Origin: Cymbomonas tetramitiformis
Lineage: Eukaryota > Chlorophyta > Pyramimonadophyceae > Pyramimonadales > Pyramimonadaceae
Assembly (NCBI GenBank): GCA_001247695.2
Contig: LGRX02033558.1
Location: 1 to 64,000, forward strand
DNA: 64,000 bases
Direction: 5' to 3'
Below are positions 1 to 11,921 of the stretch, in pieces. The notes beneath the pieces are model-generated. The model saw only the letters and a program-made list of their open reading frames with translations, did no database searches and was not told the origin of the DNA. Each line of letters begins with the position of its first letter. The stretch's first letter is position 1. A program made the translations under genes and the position numbers.

Positions 1-1575
1 TCCCGATGCCAGGCCACATCGCCCCTACACATCTCCCCTCATCCCGATTGCCAGGCTGCCAGGCCACATCGCCCCTACACATCTCCCCTCATCCCGATAT
101 CAGTCTGCATCTCCTCTAGCCACATACGGCCATCCCTTACCACAGCGCCCTAACAAGATCCCGTGGATTTCCGCAAGTGCTGACCAAGCACCTGCAGGCA
201 CTGGAGCAGACTCGGATCTGCGGGGCATGGGAATGGAGGCACATCAGGTGTGTGGGAGTTTAGTGACGCCAGATATGTGAGGTGTGGGAAATTTGCAGCG
301 GCAGCACACCTGGTCTGGTATTTCAGGGATGACTCGCGGCTCTGCTCAGGGTCCGGCGCCAGCCTCTGCGCACCGCAGCAAACCTCTGATTCAAGGCAGG
401 GAGCGCCTCAAAGCCATTGGATCTGTGGGATGTGCGGTGTGTGGCTGGGTTTGATTATGGCTGGGCTTGGGTCACGGCAGGCTTAGAACGCGGCAGATAC
501 TAGCGGGGGCTACAAGATTCCAGGGCTTTAGTCGCACAAGGTACGGAAATGCTGTAGGGTTTGGGGCGCGGCACGATCTTGCATCTTCGCATGGCCTCGG
601 TCAAGGCGGGGATTAGAGCGTTGCACAGTGTAGAGGGCAGTGGAGCTCGGGGAGTGACGGGGCTTGGACTGCAGTGAGTACTCGAGCGCAGCAGGATTCA
701 GAGCATGCCGAAGCTTGAGGGGTGGTGAGCATTAGAGTGGTGTGGGGGTCTGGGCATGGCGGGTGTTAGAGTAAAGCGGGGTTCCGAGCATGGCAGGTTT
801 AGAGGATGGCGGGGCTTGGGGAGCGGCAGGCATTCACGCTTAGTGCAGGTTGGGCCGCAACAGGTATCAGAGCGACGGGTCTTCAGGCATGGCAGGCACT
901 AAAGCATCCTGGGGTTTGGGGCGGCGGAGTCTGGACTGTAGCGGGCGTTAGAACAAAGTGGGGTTTGGAGAGAGGTGGGGCTTGAACAGCAGCATTCGAA
1001 TGTGACAGGGCTTTGGGGCGCAGCAGGTGTTGGAGGGTAGCATGGCTTGGAGCACGGCGTGAGTATAACAGCATTGCGGGGGCAAGGGCAGGGCGGGTAG
1101 TAGAGCATAGCAGGGCTTTCAAAGCTTGGACGGCGGCTGATGTTTGAGACCAACTAACGGGGCGTGGGGCACACTGGGTATCAGGGCATAGCAGGGTTTA
1201 GAGAGTGACAGGGATTGGGATGCAGTGGGTGACAAAGGAGAGTGGGGCTTCGGAAGAGGCAGCGTTTAGAGCCAAGGGGGTTAGGCCACGATGGGTGGGT
1301 ATCAAGGCTTAACAGGATCGAAGGGCGATAAGGCTTGGGCTGCAGCAAATATCATAGTGTAGTTTGGGCTTGCCCGGTAATGAAGTTTCGGCTTTGAGAA
1401 AAAATGCCCAGATAGCTATTTATGGATGTGCCACCATAAATACACATTGACCGCCCTGCGGGTTATGGTTCGAGGCGGCAGGGCTAGGCACACAATTGCT
1501 GACAGAGCCCTGCTTGCGGAGCCGTGCTAGCGGGCACCGGCTTCTACAAGTGCACCCGCAGGTTTCGGGCAGCCC
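1..1575. repeat. GC-rich degenerate repeat tract, probably intron of the BUB3-like gene
   Basis: No convincing exon was found. The first ~100 bases hold two copies of a ~50-bp unit containing GGCCACATCGCCCCTACAC. From about 480 to 1380 the sequence is a degenerate G-rich series of short units (variants of GGGGTTTGGG followed by GCAGCAGG-like blocks), as expected of a decayed minisatellite. The BUB3-like gene on the minus strand must continue to the left, so this tract is best read as a large intron. I looked for the remaining BUB3 WD repeats and found no convincing match. Confidence 0.5.
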
Positions 1576-1586
1576 AGGCGGCACAC

Positions 1587-3635
1587 CAGCATGCGCTTGT
1601 CGTAGATGTTGATGTTACGGTGCGCGGTGGCTACCACTAGACGATGCCCGCTTTGTGTCATGCTGAACACCTGTCAGCAACATCCACGAGTGGAGACAAC
1701 GCAGGGGTGAGAAGGGCTATCGTGCATCACTGTTCTTGTGCTGCAACCCAATTCTGAGAGAAGACGGCAGGTGTGCTAAGAGCACTGCTGGAAGGCTGAG
1801 CGATCCCTCTGCCTTCGGCCGGGCACCTGCACAGGTTGTGCCATTGCTGTGGCTTCCCTCCGGCGAGACGAATACCCTAAGGGGAGTGCTCTGTGGGCTG
1901 CCCGCCCGTTAGGTAGAAGCCCGTTACGCGTTCACAGTGGGAGCTCGTGTGACAAAACTCTAAGACGTCAAATTCGTTTGTGTGGGTTTTTAACCCTACG
2001 CTCCAATGCCACGCGCTGTTCCAAGTTGTCCTTCGGACTGCAAAGCGAGATGGGAGAGTGTGTATCAATCGACCTTCGACCACACCTTGTGTCTCGTTCC
2101 CGCGGGGGGCGAGCCAAGCGACGTCTACATGACAAAACGAAACGCAGATGCAGATGCAGAAAGATTCTAAGGCGCGAAAAGCCAGCCTAGAAAAGGATTT
2201 GAGTTGGGAACAAAGCAGCTCAGTCCAGGAGATGCGACAGCGAGGTGACCCTCGATTGAAGCGTGTGCGGGGAGAAGCCGCGCGCGCGTACCTTGGCTCC
2301 TTGTGGGAGCGAGCAGATCGGTGCCATAGGCGAGGTGCGAGGATCCCAGCATCGCACCGTTGCATCCCAGGAACCTGAGATTATCAACCCTGCAGGATCG
2401 CCCACCAAAACTAGAGTCTTAAGTCTGTCAGGGTTGCAAGGATATGGCACTTCATCTGCAGAATATCAAATATCATCGTTGCCCCTTAGACCGGCTGCAC
2501 AACACGACAAGTACTTCAAGCCCTCAGAGAAGACCCAGCACTTAACATACTGGATCACTTGACACAGTCGCCTTCGCGACCCACTTGCGACCCGATAGCG
2601 ACGCTAACAGTCCAGAAGGGCCGAAACTGGTAATGATAGACAAACACGACTCACAAAGTACGATTGTTGAGTGCTGGGCACGAAAGGAAAGCCAGCCAAA
2701 AGGGCGCACTGGCCACTGCTACGCGCGATGCTGGAAGGACGCAGTGACCTACACGCTCCGCGGTGGTGCGAGGTCAGGATGCGGCGAGCATAAGACACGT
2801 ACACACCATGCCAAACATAGACACTTGTAGATCAATAGTAGGACAGCTTTGCCTGCCCTTGCACAGTGGTATTGCACAGGTTGGCTGCTTCACAGGTTCT
2901 GTCTGACAGGAATTCTGATCATCTTTCGAGGCAGTTAACGACAACGCAAGATACAGGGTCAATTGTTGTGACAAAGGCACCTGTATCTTTGCAGTGTTGG
3001 ACGCAGCGGACAGGAGCATCGTGTCGCCCGATGTCTTCGCTAGAGCCGTTATTAAGATCGAACCTGACGTTCCAGTGTTTGGAGAGAGTTTAAGCCACTC
3101 GACAGAAACACAATTAAGTTTTGCATAACGTTTGCAGGTTGTGCAGTCTAAACGTAAATTTCACCTTTTGATAATCTTTTCCAAGCCCCCAGCAAGAATT
3201 GTGAGTGGATCTTGGTAGCAGCCATCCAAAACAGGTGCTCCTTCAGTAAACTTTCTCTGCAGTGTGTTACTAGCCACGTCGTAGATGCGTATGGTCTGTT
3301 GCAGGATTGCACGCAAACCATATGAACTCAAGAAAAACTTTTGGCGCATAATACCATCAATTAACTGAAGCCTAGTTCCTGTCGAAAGCTTGTCGCATGA
3401 GTTCGTGCCCACAATTAATTCTAAGCGAGGCCTGTGCAAACAGGTTGCTCGTACTTGAACTAGGAGAACCCAAGGTTGTACAGCAGAACGGCATATCGTC
3501 GCAAGCGACAGATATATCCGAGGAGTGTCGCACCTTGTCCCAGGACGTTACAAGAATGGAATCGTTATCCGGAGCAAAGACCAAACTGGACACACCGTCT
3601 ACAGGAGGATCTCTCAGCTCCTCGCCGAGCTGCAT
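1587..3635 (-). CDS. BUB3: BUB3-like WD40 mitotic checkpoint protein, 5' half, five exons, 3' end outside window
   Basis: BUB3 is a seven-bladed WD40 propeller that recruits BUB1 and BUBR1 to kinetochores in the spindle checkpoint. Exons on the minus strand: 3534-3635, 3165-3295, 2981-3063, 2292-2389 and 1670 down to about 1587. All splice phases agree (0, 2, 1, 0). Donors are GTGCGA, GTGAAA, GTGCCT and GTACGC; every acceptor is AG. The start is an ATG at 3635. The joined product has the BUB3 landmarks in order: PPVDGVSSLVFAP, SWDKTIRIYDV, GAPVLDGCY, FDLNNGS, GRHDAPVRCVQHC, SGSWDATVRCWDPR and a third-blade segment ending INIYDKRM. Spacing between these motifs matches BUB3 with no gaps. About 166 codons are covered, roughly half the usual ~330. 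The close paralogue RAE1 is the main alternative, but the N-terminus fits BUB3 better. The end of exon 5 is uncertain. Confidence 0.85.
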
Positions 3636-4475
3636 TGTAACTTGCTAGTTTTCCGTCACTCAAATAACACAAGCGGCACGATCTGAATAGACTGAGCAAA
3701 CACCTGACTCCCTGCTGACTATCAACCAATTGCTGCCTTGCTGGGACCGACTTATTGAGACTCAACTTAGGTGCATGAGCCCTGATAAAGCTGGCACAAT
3801 TTCGCAGGTCCGCCAAGACGAAGTTGACGTTAGGTGTCCTTACGGCTTACGCTAGCAGTGCAGTGCAAGATTCAAAAGCGCAGCTCGGGCGGGGGACACA
3901 CGACGGGAAGCTCCACATTCGACATTGCTGAACTGCGGAAGTGCGGATGCGGTCATGAACTGCACATGACGCATGACCGCAGGATCGGTGTCGGATGTTG
4001 CTGCATCTGCACTCTGCAGTTCAGATCCATCAGAACTGCGACAGCGATCGTGCGGACGCGAGGGGATGCGGAATTGCGGATGACACGCCCGCACAGCGTA
4101 GCGCGCACACCCGGCCGCCCACGCGCCCAGTCTTTCGCCTCGGTCGCAGTGCTGTAGAAATCCGACGTGGCACCGGTAGCTACCGGTAGCGATGCCCCTT
4201 AGCTACCGGCATCCGTCGGATTAAATTCCATACTTAACACCTTAAGGGCGAATTGGCATACTGCTCATACTCCTGTTTTCTAGGAATTTATTTTCACGTT
4301 TTCGGCAATAATTCAAGTTCTAGACATCCATTTGCCACGATTCTTCGTATACCTTATATTATGGAACTAGGTGGATGATATGGCACATTATGGAACTAGG
4401 TGGATGATATGGCACCTCATTATCACTCACACTGTATGTGCACACATGAATATATGTGACCCACCATCACCATAC
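3636..4475. other. Intergenic, upstream of BUB3-like gene
   Basis: This is the 5' flank of the BUB3-like gene on the minus strand and should hold its promoter. No TATA box or other site could be singled out. Around 4229-4260 there is a half-copy of the inverted-repeat element end found at 4476 (TTAACACCTTAAGGGCGA). Two short tandem copies of ATTATGGAACTAGGTGGATG lie at about 4360-4410. No gene is supported. Confidence 0.4.
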
Positions 4476-4936
4476 TTAACACTTAAAAGGCGATCTTTCA
4501 TACTCAGTATAGCTGATATTCGCAGGCTTGTGGGTAGAGCTCGCTAAAAGGGGCACAATTGTCGCGTTACTCGTCCATTTACGCCCATCTTGAAGTATGT
4601 AAGAGATGGGTGGCATACCTACTTGTGGATGCGTCCCCGGGGTTTAGAATCGATCCCTACTATGCGCAACGTCGCAGGTTACACACGTCATGGACGGGGC
4701 GTTTGCAGCGGAGCAGAGAAAATTTCTTCTTTTCGGTTTGGACAACCGGTGATATTTGAGTGTTTGATGGCATTTTTGTTGAAGAAATCGTTTCGCATAT
4801 GTCTATACTCAATGGGGATACCATATACGCCTCACGCGGGGTGCCTAATGCATCCACAATGTGCCGAAACGCAACTACATGTTGTACAATAGCTGATATT
4901 CATACTGCATTTCCCACATCGCCTTTTAAGTGTTAA
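4476..4936. mobile_element. MITE-like element with terminal inverted repeats (family M)
   Basis: The ends are perfect inverted repeats: TTAACACTTAAAAGGCGAT at the left and its reverse complement at the right. Further inside, CAGTATAGCTGATATTC at the left recurs in looser inverted form near 4890-4910. The element is 461 bp and has no credible coding capacity. The same terminal motif bounds the element at 35138-35594, so this is a dispersed non-autonomous DNA transposon family. No clear target duplication is visible. Confidence 0.7.
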
Positions 4937-5183
4937 CTCCCATGCTAGAATGTCTGCCTCTTCCGGCAGACAGATTTGATCGATTTACACCCCAATAAAC
5001 GCGTATTTAGACCCCTTAGACACCCCCTGCCAAGGCATTCCATAGCTCAAATTGTAGCTAATGATGCCAAGAAGAACTTGGCTGCAAGCACGAACACGCA
5101 TGGCTTGATATGTATCTTACAAAGTGACGGTGTAGCCAACCATACCGTGGAAACTCCAAATGCCATTCTAGCATAGGAGTTAA

Positions 5184-5203
5184 GATAATAATAATAATAA
5201 TAA
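5184..5203. repeat. (AAT)n microsatellite
   Basis: About seven uninterrupted ATA/AAT triplets between the inverted-repeat element and the 193-codon ORF. No other feature is seen from 4937 to 5486. Confidence 0.9.
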
Positions 5204-5486
5204 AACATTTACGTCGATGAGTAAGGCAACGCCTTCGGAACGATCTACTCGAGTCTGTTCCCCTCATACATGACAGTCTGCAAAGGCAGGAAGCATTCCA
5301 CAAAGCGTGGAAGCAAGGGTGGCAAAGCACTAATGAAAGCGTGTCTGCCACCAGCGTCGGAAAAAACATCAGCAGGTCGTGGAGCCGATGCACGATGGAG
5401 ATGGAGGCGGTGTGGGCGGTGGTGGTGATGAAGTGAGAAAAGCCCAGGGGTGCTCCGGCCGGTGGTGCCCCCTTAGGGCCGGGGCC

Positions 5487-6068
5487 CTAAGGGGCCCCAG
5501 CCCCGTGGGGGCTGGGGGGAGGGTGGGGGTTCACATAGCTGCCTAGCATTTCCCCTGCTGCCTGTACCGCCTCGGTTTCTTTCCTATCCCCCATGCAGAG
5601 CTCCTGAATACTGGGTGCCTCTTCTACAATGCCACTTTCAGGTAAGGCTCCCGTTTCATGCAATATGCATCTTTCCCTCGCATGACGCCTACACATCCTG
5701 GACAATTTTTTCAAGAGTGTCTTCACCCCCCGATGTGGAACCCCGATCCCTTTGAGCACCTTGCCAAAGCCTTCTGGTAAGTACCCCATAAGAGCAAGTT
5801 CCTCCGGCCATTCCACCGCATTAAGGAAGGGGGTTCCTCCTGCGTTCCTGTGCCCGCCATCCAAGTGTGCTCCAGGATACTGGTCACGTTGTTCTTCATT
5901 ATTCCTGCCCCCCACCCACGGGCACAATCGGGGCGGCAACAGACAATCTTTCTCACTAAGGGCTTGCTCAATCATATCCGGGTGCAGACCCGTTTCTTTG
6001 AGCAATTTGGGGGTGATCTTTTTATGCGGGACTACATTTATGAACCATTGAAGCAACTTGTATTGCAT
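5487..6068 (-). CDS. Hypothetical protein, 193 codons
   Basis: An uninterrupted ATG-started frame of 193 codons on the minus strand. The N-terminus (MQYKLLQWFINVVPHKK) could form a helix; the middle is rich in Gly and Pro; the last 20 residues are low complexity (NPHPPPSPHGAGAP) and run into a GC-rich stretch. I do not recognise a domain. A second frame at 5723-5971 also reads plausibly (RPDCARGWGAGIMKNNV), so this may be a frameshifted relic of a transposon protein instead of a live gene. No promoter or splice signals stand out. Confidence 0.3.
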   Translation of the reverse strand: MQYKLLQWFINVVPHKKITPKLLKETGLHPDMIEQALSEKDCLLPPRLCPWVGGRNNEEQRDQYPGAHLDGGHRNAGGTPFLNAVEWPEELALMGYLPEGFGKVLKGIGVPHRGVKTLLKKLSRMCRRHARERCILHETGALPESGIVEEAPSIQELCMGDRKETEAVQAAGEMLGSYVNPHPPPSPHGAGAP

Positions 6069-6299
6069 TTTCTCATTATCAAGGAAAGGAAGGAGTTAAG
6101 GAAATTCTGTTAAGGAGCTGCTGGGGGCATTTTTGGTTACCATGAACATGACGACACCACTATTGACTTGATGTTATGAGTGGGCGATGACGTATCATGG
6201 TGTATATCAATGAAACAAAAATACCCTATCCTTAATTTGAAGCCGTTAGAGCACTCTCCATAGAGCAAGCTTTGGGTATCTACAAGCAGAACAACAAGT

Positions 6300-6588
6300 G
6301 GCCAATTCAACACCTCGCGAGGCCCCAACGCCCCGCCAAGCGGAAAAGCTTAGCCAATCATGGTAAAGTCAGCAGTGAGAAAAGCGGGGTGATACCCCAT
6401 AACCTGTGAGATATATTATACTGTAATATATCGGGTGGTCACTGAATAGTTTTCATACAAGTGTAAACTGATTATAAGAGATAAAACGAATATAAGCGTA
6501 TCTGTGACCTAGGTTTCTGCCACCAAGTACTGTACGAGTACTGGTACAGCTAAACGGAGTCATGCACATAATGACCTACGGTGCACCG
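6300..6588 (-). mobile_element. 3' LTR of nested element E3
   Basis: Read on the minus strand, this LTR begins TGCTGGATTCGGTGCACC at 6588 and continues to about 6300. The segment 6299-6395 is nearly identical to 63906-64000 at the right edge, and 6400-6588 matches 60830-61016, so E3 and E5 belong to one family. It contains an inverted CCAAT-like sequence (GCCAATCA on the plus strand) and AT-rich TATATTA blocks expected of a promoter-bearing LTR. The 3' limit is approximate. Confidence 0.65.
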
Positions 6589-6751
6589 AATCCAGCAACC
6601 CCTGCACTTTCCACGCACGAGTCGAAGTCTTGAATCAGCGGATCGGGGTCGAGCTTGGAGTCGAAGTAGATGGCACAAAGCTCCTCGTAGTTCCCAAGGG
6701 GTGGAAGAACACGCGGGAGGAGCCGCTTCGTAACTTCCAGCAAGGCCCGCT
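6589..6751 (-). pseudogene. E3 Gag fragment, C-terminal side of the nested insertion
   Basis: The minus-strand frame reads KRALLEVTKRLLP, NYEELCAIYF and DPDPLIQDFDSC. This matches the Gag of E5 (KRALLEITKRLLP, HHEELLSITF, DPEPLVAQFDEC). It is the continuation of the N-terminal Gag piece at 12096-12572; the two were separated by insertion of E2 and share the CCGCT target duplication. The frame then runs directly into the start of the E3 LTR, so the rest of Gag has been deleted. Confidence 0.8.
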
Positions 6752-7435
6752 TGCTGGAATTGGCACAGTGACAAGTTCGTACTGTCACGTGTCATATCCG
6801 GTGTGTCATCTTCGGTGACTCTGCTTGTGCCAGTCTAAGTATTTATTCCCGTATGTTATCGATTCTTGAGTTCTGCTGGAAGTGACACCCCGACTGTCAT
6901 TACTATAGTTAGGGTGTATGACTGTCACCGGTCCCGGAACTCTAGACCCCGAACATATAACGGGAAGAGACTGAGTATTCTCCCCGATTATCTATTCTGA
7001 TTACCAGTCACACCGAATATACAATCCAGCTGATATATTCAGCAGGTTTGGTACCACGCACGCTTAATTTTACACTGCGACTTTGGCCATGATTGGCTAA
7101 ACACCGACGCTTGAGATGGGGTGAGGAGGGACCCGCGTTAGAGAGTTTTTTCGGTACGGGCGGTATGGCTCAGTTGCGGACGCGCGGTTGATTGGACATG
7201 ATTGGGTAGCGCGTACGGCAGCTTATTTTCCGTGCAATATCGTTGGGCTGGATTTTGTTGTTTCTGGTCGCTAGCACACCGTCCGACATTGATCACGTCC
7301 TTTCGTCCCACACGACCGCGTGCAATTTGTTGTTTCCCCGATTTATCCTCGACGACCCGCCGCAACTCGCAAGCCGTCGCCCACTCCGTTAGCCTCGCCT
7401 CGCATTATCCACCTCACCCTGTCCCTATAGTCATC

Positions 7436-9605
7436 ATGGGTACTTCTACGAGATCACACACTGCGGCCGCACGCCGCTCACTAGCGTTACCATTTTCGAC
7501 GATGCCGCAGCCAGGCATGCGACCACACCGGCCACTCCTACGGTTGCGGCTGCGCCGGCTGCCCAATCGGCAGGGGCACTGTTCCTCGACGCCGTCAAAC
7601 GTCTGGCGAAGGAATCCTTCGACGAGCGCGCCGCCAAGCTCGTCATCAAGAAGGTGTACGACGACAAACATGGACGTTTTGATGGTACGGAATCGAACGT
7701 CGGCTCTGTTTTCGCCCGTCTGGTGCTGGCATTACGGGACATTTTCGTCACTGAGGAGTCCGCGTTTTCATCTCTGTTCGACCTGGAGGATGCCACGTTG
7801 CCCGTTGCGCCGAGGCGAACAAACTACTATTTTCGGCACTGGAATTCATCATCGCTCCGGTGTCGCCCGCGGCAGACTGGATGGAGTCTTCGGCGGAGAC
7901 ACACCCGTTTGATGGAAAACGGGTAATACTGGAGATCGCCAGAATGCTTCTGGATTCCGGCGGACCCTTTCAGGGCACCGCAGACCTTCTGGCCATCAAG
8001 ATCAACCAGTTCGACCCGTCGCGGGCTATCGCCGCCTTCAACGCCGCTCTCCGGTCCGCTCGACGGAAGAGCACCCTCGACGACATGGAGGTCAAGTCCG
8101 TGTTCATCAAGTCCCTCGACCCGGTTTTCTACGCCCCGGTCGTCAACCGGTTTCTGTTGCACGACCAACGTGCGGCGGAGTCCCTTGCCACCATTCAGCA
8201 ATGGACCCGTGAGTGCTACGCACAAAACGGGGCGGATTCGCACGTCCCGCCTGCTACGCGCACGTTCTCCGCCCTCACCCTGGCTGGACAGAGCGACGAC
8301 GAGGACTTTAAGACCATCTTCGGCGAGCTCCGCGCCCAGCTCTTTGACATGAAGAAAGAGATCAAGGCCCTTCACACCCGTATCGACGACACGAAGGGCT
8401 TCACGCCCCGCGACGACAAGAAGAACGCCATCGGACGCGGTGGACATGGTGACGGCGTCCGCTTCGCGGCGAAGCCCCTTCCCGAGCACGGCAACTTCCC
8501 GCAGACCTTCCGTGGGAAGTCTTCGGGGAAGGTAGCTTTCCACAAGCCCACCGGTACGTTCGTTCCTTTGTGCCGGCACCCGACATGCTCCGCTACGGCG
8601 GAGAAGCATTGGCATCGGGACCGCCCGAACGGCGGGCCACGCGGACATGTTGGCGCACACGGTTTCAGCATTGCGGACAGCGAAAACGACGTACTCGCCA
8701 CGCTGTTCCAGAACGCCATGGACGACAACGACGCCGCCCGTTTCGACGCCGTCTGCTGCATTGCGGACGGCAAGCCGGAGCTCTACGACACCGTCTCCGC
8801 CTTCTCCTTCGTTGTCGCCGAGGAGCGGGTGCCCGACACCATCGACGAGTATCTGGAGTGCCGCCAGCCCGCTGACACCCGCTTCGGGGTTTGCGCGGTT
8901 GGTGGTGCTACGAACATCAACAACTTCAAGGTCCATGCGAAGGTCCATGACGACGCTCCGGTCGTACCACCGCCGCCAGCGCCGCCCTCCGCTCCGCAGT
9001 CGGTGGTGTCCGACGAGGAGATGTACCCCGTCAGCGCGTTGATGCACGCGCACGAGCCGCACATGTCCTTCATGGACAAGTTCGCGGTCAACTTGGACCT
9101 CACGGGGCCGGAGCCAACCCTCGCAATGCACAACATGGGGACCGTTGCGCCCGTGGACTCGGTATCAGTGGCAACAGACGACTCCGAGGATGACGACGAG
9201 TGTCTTCCGCCACCGCGGCGGACCTTGGGATGCGGCAGGCCACCGATGGGTTTTGGATTCTCCGCCCTCACATCTCTCGCAGTCTGCTTGATGTTTGTTG
9301 TTTGTGCGACCGCCGTGCCTTCACGAGACCGCTCCGCGCAAGCATCATCAGCAGCAGGGCGCACCAGCGACGAGGTCGGTGGTGCTGGTGTGCTGACGCC
9401 CACGGTCATCCCGCCGGCGCTCTACTGGCGCCCGGAGGGCTGGTACCCAAACGTGGTATACCGGTCCGGGTGGACGTGGCACCCGGGACCCTCGCAGCCA
9501 CCCGACCGAGGCAGCTCCGATTGTTACCGAGCCGCCCTCGCCGGGTGGTGCTCCGCCATCGCCGGTCTACGTGCCACCCGCCTGGGGCGGGGGAACCGGG
9601 GATGA
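7436..9605 (+). pseudogene. Gag-like gene of E1, frameshifted
   Basis: The longest open stretch is 7860-9605, starting at a GTG. Upstream, the homologous N-terminal part continues in another frame (LFLDAVKRLAKESFDERAAK, then SSLFDLEDAT), giving a break at about 7800-7815. It parallels the E5 Gag (VVKRVAKDT, DIFDLVDVT, DGKRALLEI). A Cys/His cluster (CRHPTCSATAEKHWH) sits where E5 has its CCHC knuckle but does not fit the CCHC spacing. The C-terminal part is acidic (DDSEDDDEC) and followed by one hydrophobic segment (LAVCLMFVVCATAV), a feature shared with E5. Structural Gag proteins build the particle that packages element RNA. The ATG at 7436 lies in a third frame, so the true start is unclear. 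Confidence 0.7.
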
Positions 9606-10024
9606 ACCTTCTTCTTCAATTCAGCACCGAACCAGACTGGTTGCACCCGGTGCAACTGACTACAACGACATCGGCACATCCTCAGTTCTCTCATTTTGCT
9701 CTACGCATGATTTGTCAGACAGTGGTACCAGCTCTCCTGGGCGCTGTAACAGTGGCACCGGCTCTCCCGGGCACTCTCGACGTGGCTAGAGTTGGCGAGA
9801 TTGAGATTAGCCTGCCTCCAGATTGTGATGCTGTTGGTTCAGGTTGCCCCAAGATGGGCTTAATTTAGGGTTTTAACTGTATCTGTATTCTGCAGTATGC
9901 CTCACTGACTGCTAGTTTCGGGAGTTACCCTGCCAGAAAGGACAGGTTCTCCTGTAGGATGCTTATTTCCGCCGAAGCTGAGTAGGTGTTTGTTTCAGTT
10001 CCGTGGCCACCTAATTTGCCAGTC

Positions 10025-10045
10025 ACCACCCTACTGTAGGTGGTG
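10025..10045 (+). other. Hairpin and GGTGGTG tract abutting E1 3' LTR (putative plus-strand primer site)
   Basis: ACCACCCTACTGTAGGTGGT folds on itself and ends with GGTGGTG directly before the LTR's TGCTGG. The same arrangement precedes the 3' LTRs of E2, E4 and E5. A polypurine tract normally sits here; this one is G-rich but carries T residues. Confidence 0.55.
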
Positions 10046-10499
10046 TGCTGGAAGTGACACCCCGACTGTCATTTCTATAGATAGGGTGTATGACTGTCAC
10101 CGGTCCCGGAACCCTAGACCCCGAACATATAACGGGAAGAGACTGAGTATTCTCCCCGATTATCTATTCTGATTACCAGTCACACCGAATATACAGTCCA
10201 GCTGATATATTCAGCAAGTTCGTTCTATCTCGCCGGGAGCGTTCTCCCCGTGGTTGCTGTGCTGTTTCCAACAGGTTATGGACCCACTTTACGCTTGCGT
10301 ATTGTGATTTTTAGCGTAAATTTTATTTCGTATTCGCCATACTATCTTTTTTGTTTTGAGCGTAGCCGTCTTTATCGCGGCCTACGGAGTCTGATTCTCG
10401 GTTCGCTTGGGCGGTCCGGCAGTTACGGGTATTTACGGCTGAGTGGTATCGGCATTTTTATTCGCGCGTTCGCTTTCTTTGACGGATTTTTTTCCCGCG

Positions 10500-11449
10500 A
10501 TGGCTCTCGCAGATGTTTTGTCCGATGAGGAGCTTCATGCTCTTTTGTTATCGTGTGATGCCAGAATGCAGAATGTGGATAAATTATCCCGAAACGCGTC
10601 CAGCTCATTTCGTTATGCCAAGCCCAAGCCAGGGCGCTCCAGCACTTTCGGAGTGCTCCGCAGATTTTGTCGCAGTCTACGGCGGCTTTCGAGCCGGTTG
10701 TTCTACGTCTAGTTGTTTCAGAGGGCACTGGAGTTGGTGGTGCCATGGGCAATGAGCAGCAGGCTTCGGACATTTCTTCGTGTAAAAAGGGCGTTGGACA
10801 TGGGCTAGCGGCTTTGGCTACCAAATCTGTGTCGTCACAAATAACAACCACTCGACGTGTGACTGGCTCCTCCAGCTCACGCAGCTCAGCGCGACAGGCC
10901 CCTCCTGTTCGCGTTGAACGTCATTTTTATCATACCGTCGGTTCTGGTTCTGGTTCTGGTTCTGGTACGATTGGTTCTGGACAGCAGGACATTCACGTGG
11001 TGTATGGAAGTGACGACAGCGAGGACGAGTCGAAGTACCCTCCTGGGTACTTCGACGAGTCTGACGACGATTGTGAGGACTCTGGTGGCCACTTGGCCTC
11101 TACGGCATTCTCTCCCTCGCAGTCTGAACACGTTCGATCTCTGGACACAGGTTTCCAGGGTGCGAATCATGGCGGTGGTTTCGACGTTGCAGCAACCGAT
11201 TTTTTTCCGCCAACCATTATGTCAACTAGCAGCGCAACCCTTTTCGAGGAGCACGTTGAGCCAGTTGACGATGACGACGACGAGGAATCCTACCCCTACC
11301 CTTCCGACGATCACGGTGAGCACGACTCTGGTGGTGCTTACGAGGACGAGACTGACCACTCCGATTACAATTCTGGAGACCGCTACGACTCTGGGTCTGG
11401 TGGTGCTGGCAGCGATTCTTCCTGTGGTTATTCTTCTGGGTCTTCTTAA
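10500..11449 (+). pseudogene. Unrecognised acidic protein of E2, frameshifted
   Basis: An ATG at 10500 opens MALADVLSDEELHALLLSCD. This frame stops at 10712, while the homologous continuation (LRLVVSEGTGVGGAMG) is in another frame, open to 11449. The C-terminal ~150 residues are very rich in Asp, Glu, Ser and Gly, with the landmarks YPPGYFDESDDDCEDSGG and SLDTGFQG. E4 encodes the same protein (SSEELHALLECID, PPGYYDD, TLDTGFQ), so it was a genuine coding region once. I recognise no known domain. Its location in a Gag-less, Pol-less LTR element suggests a structural or captured protein. Confidence 0.6.
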
Positions 11450-11902
11450 ATTTCTAAACGGACAGGCAGAGCTTTTGTTTATTTAGTGTGACGACCACTA
11501 GCTGAGATGGGATTCCTACTCTCCGATGGTTTTTGTTGAGTCAGTGATGACCACTTGCGGACAGCTAGACAACTTCGTAAGCCGGGCTTTTCAGGCAGTT
11601 AAGACCTCTTTTTATAAGTTCGCAATCCACCGTCCACAGCTAATAAGCCGACAGGCAGCTCCGATCAATTTTACATCGTATCCCGTGAGCAGACAGGCGG
11701 CACTGACGTTAGCTGCTGACCACTAGCCGGCAGGAATTAGGCTTAGATTGGAATGCCGCGTGGGATGAGCAACCTATCTGTGGTTTAACTTGCCGTACTC
11801 TTTTCATTCCTTACACTTGTGATCTGCTAGCCACTAGACTTAACATGCGCATTAGATGTGAACTCTAGTAGCTAGGGTGGTGACTTTCACAAGCTGTAGA
11901 TT

Positions 11903-11921
11903 CACCTCCGATGAGGTGGTG
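11903..11921 (+). other. Hairpin and GGTGGTG tract abutting E2 3' LTR
   Basis: CACCTC-CGAT-GAGGTG is a perfect 6-bp stem with a 4-base loop, followed by GTG and then the LTR start at 11922. It is the same arrangement as at E1, E4 and E5. Confidence 0.6.

Larger units (their letters stand above)
6874..10216 (+). mobile_element. LTR retrotransposon E1, Gag-only (TR-GAG-like), inserted in E2's LTR
   Basis: Two 171-bp LTRs (6874-7044 and 10046-10216) begin TGCTGGAAGTGACACC and end ATATTCAGCA, the canonical TG...CA. A 5-bp target duplication, AGTTC, flanks the element (6869-6873 and 10217-10221). The empty site can be read in E2's other LTR at about 12045. The interior holds a Gag-like coding region only. 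The LTRs differ at few positions, so the insertion is fairly young although Gag is already broken. Elements with Gag but no Pol are known in plants as TR-GAGs; applying that label here is my inference. Confidence 0.9.

Noticed and set aside
7827..9131. 434-codon minus-strand ORF opposite E1 Gag
   Set aside because: It is the antisense shadow of the Gag frame in GC-rich DNA, with no recognisable motif.
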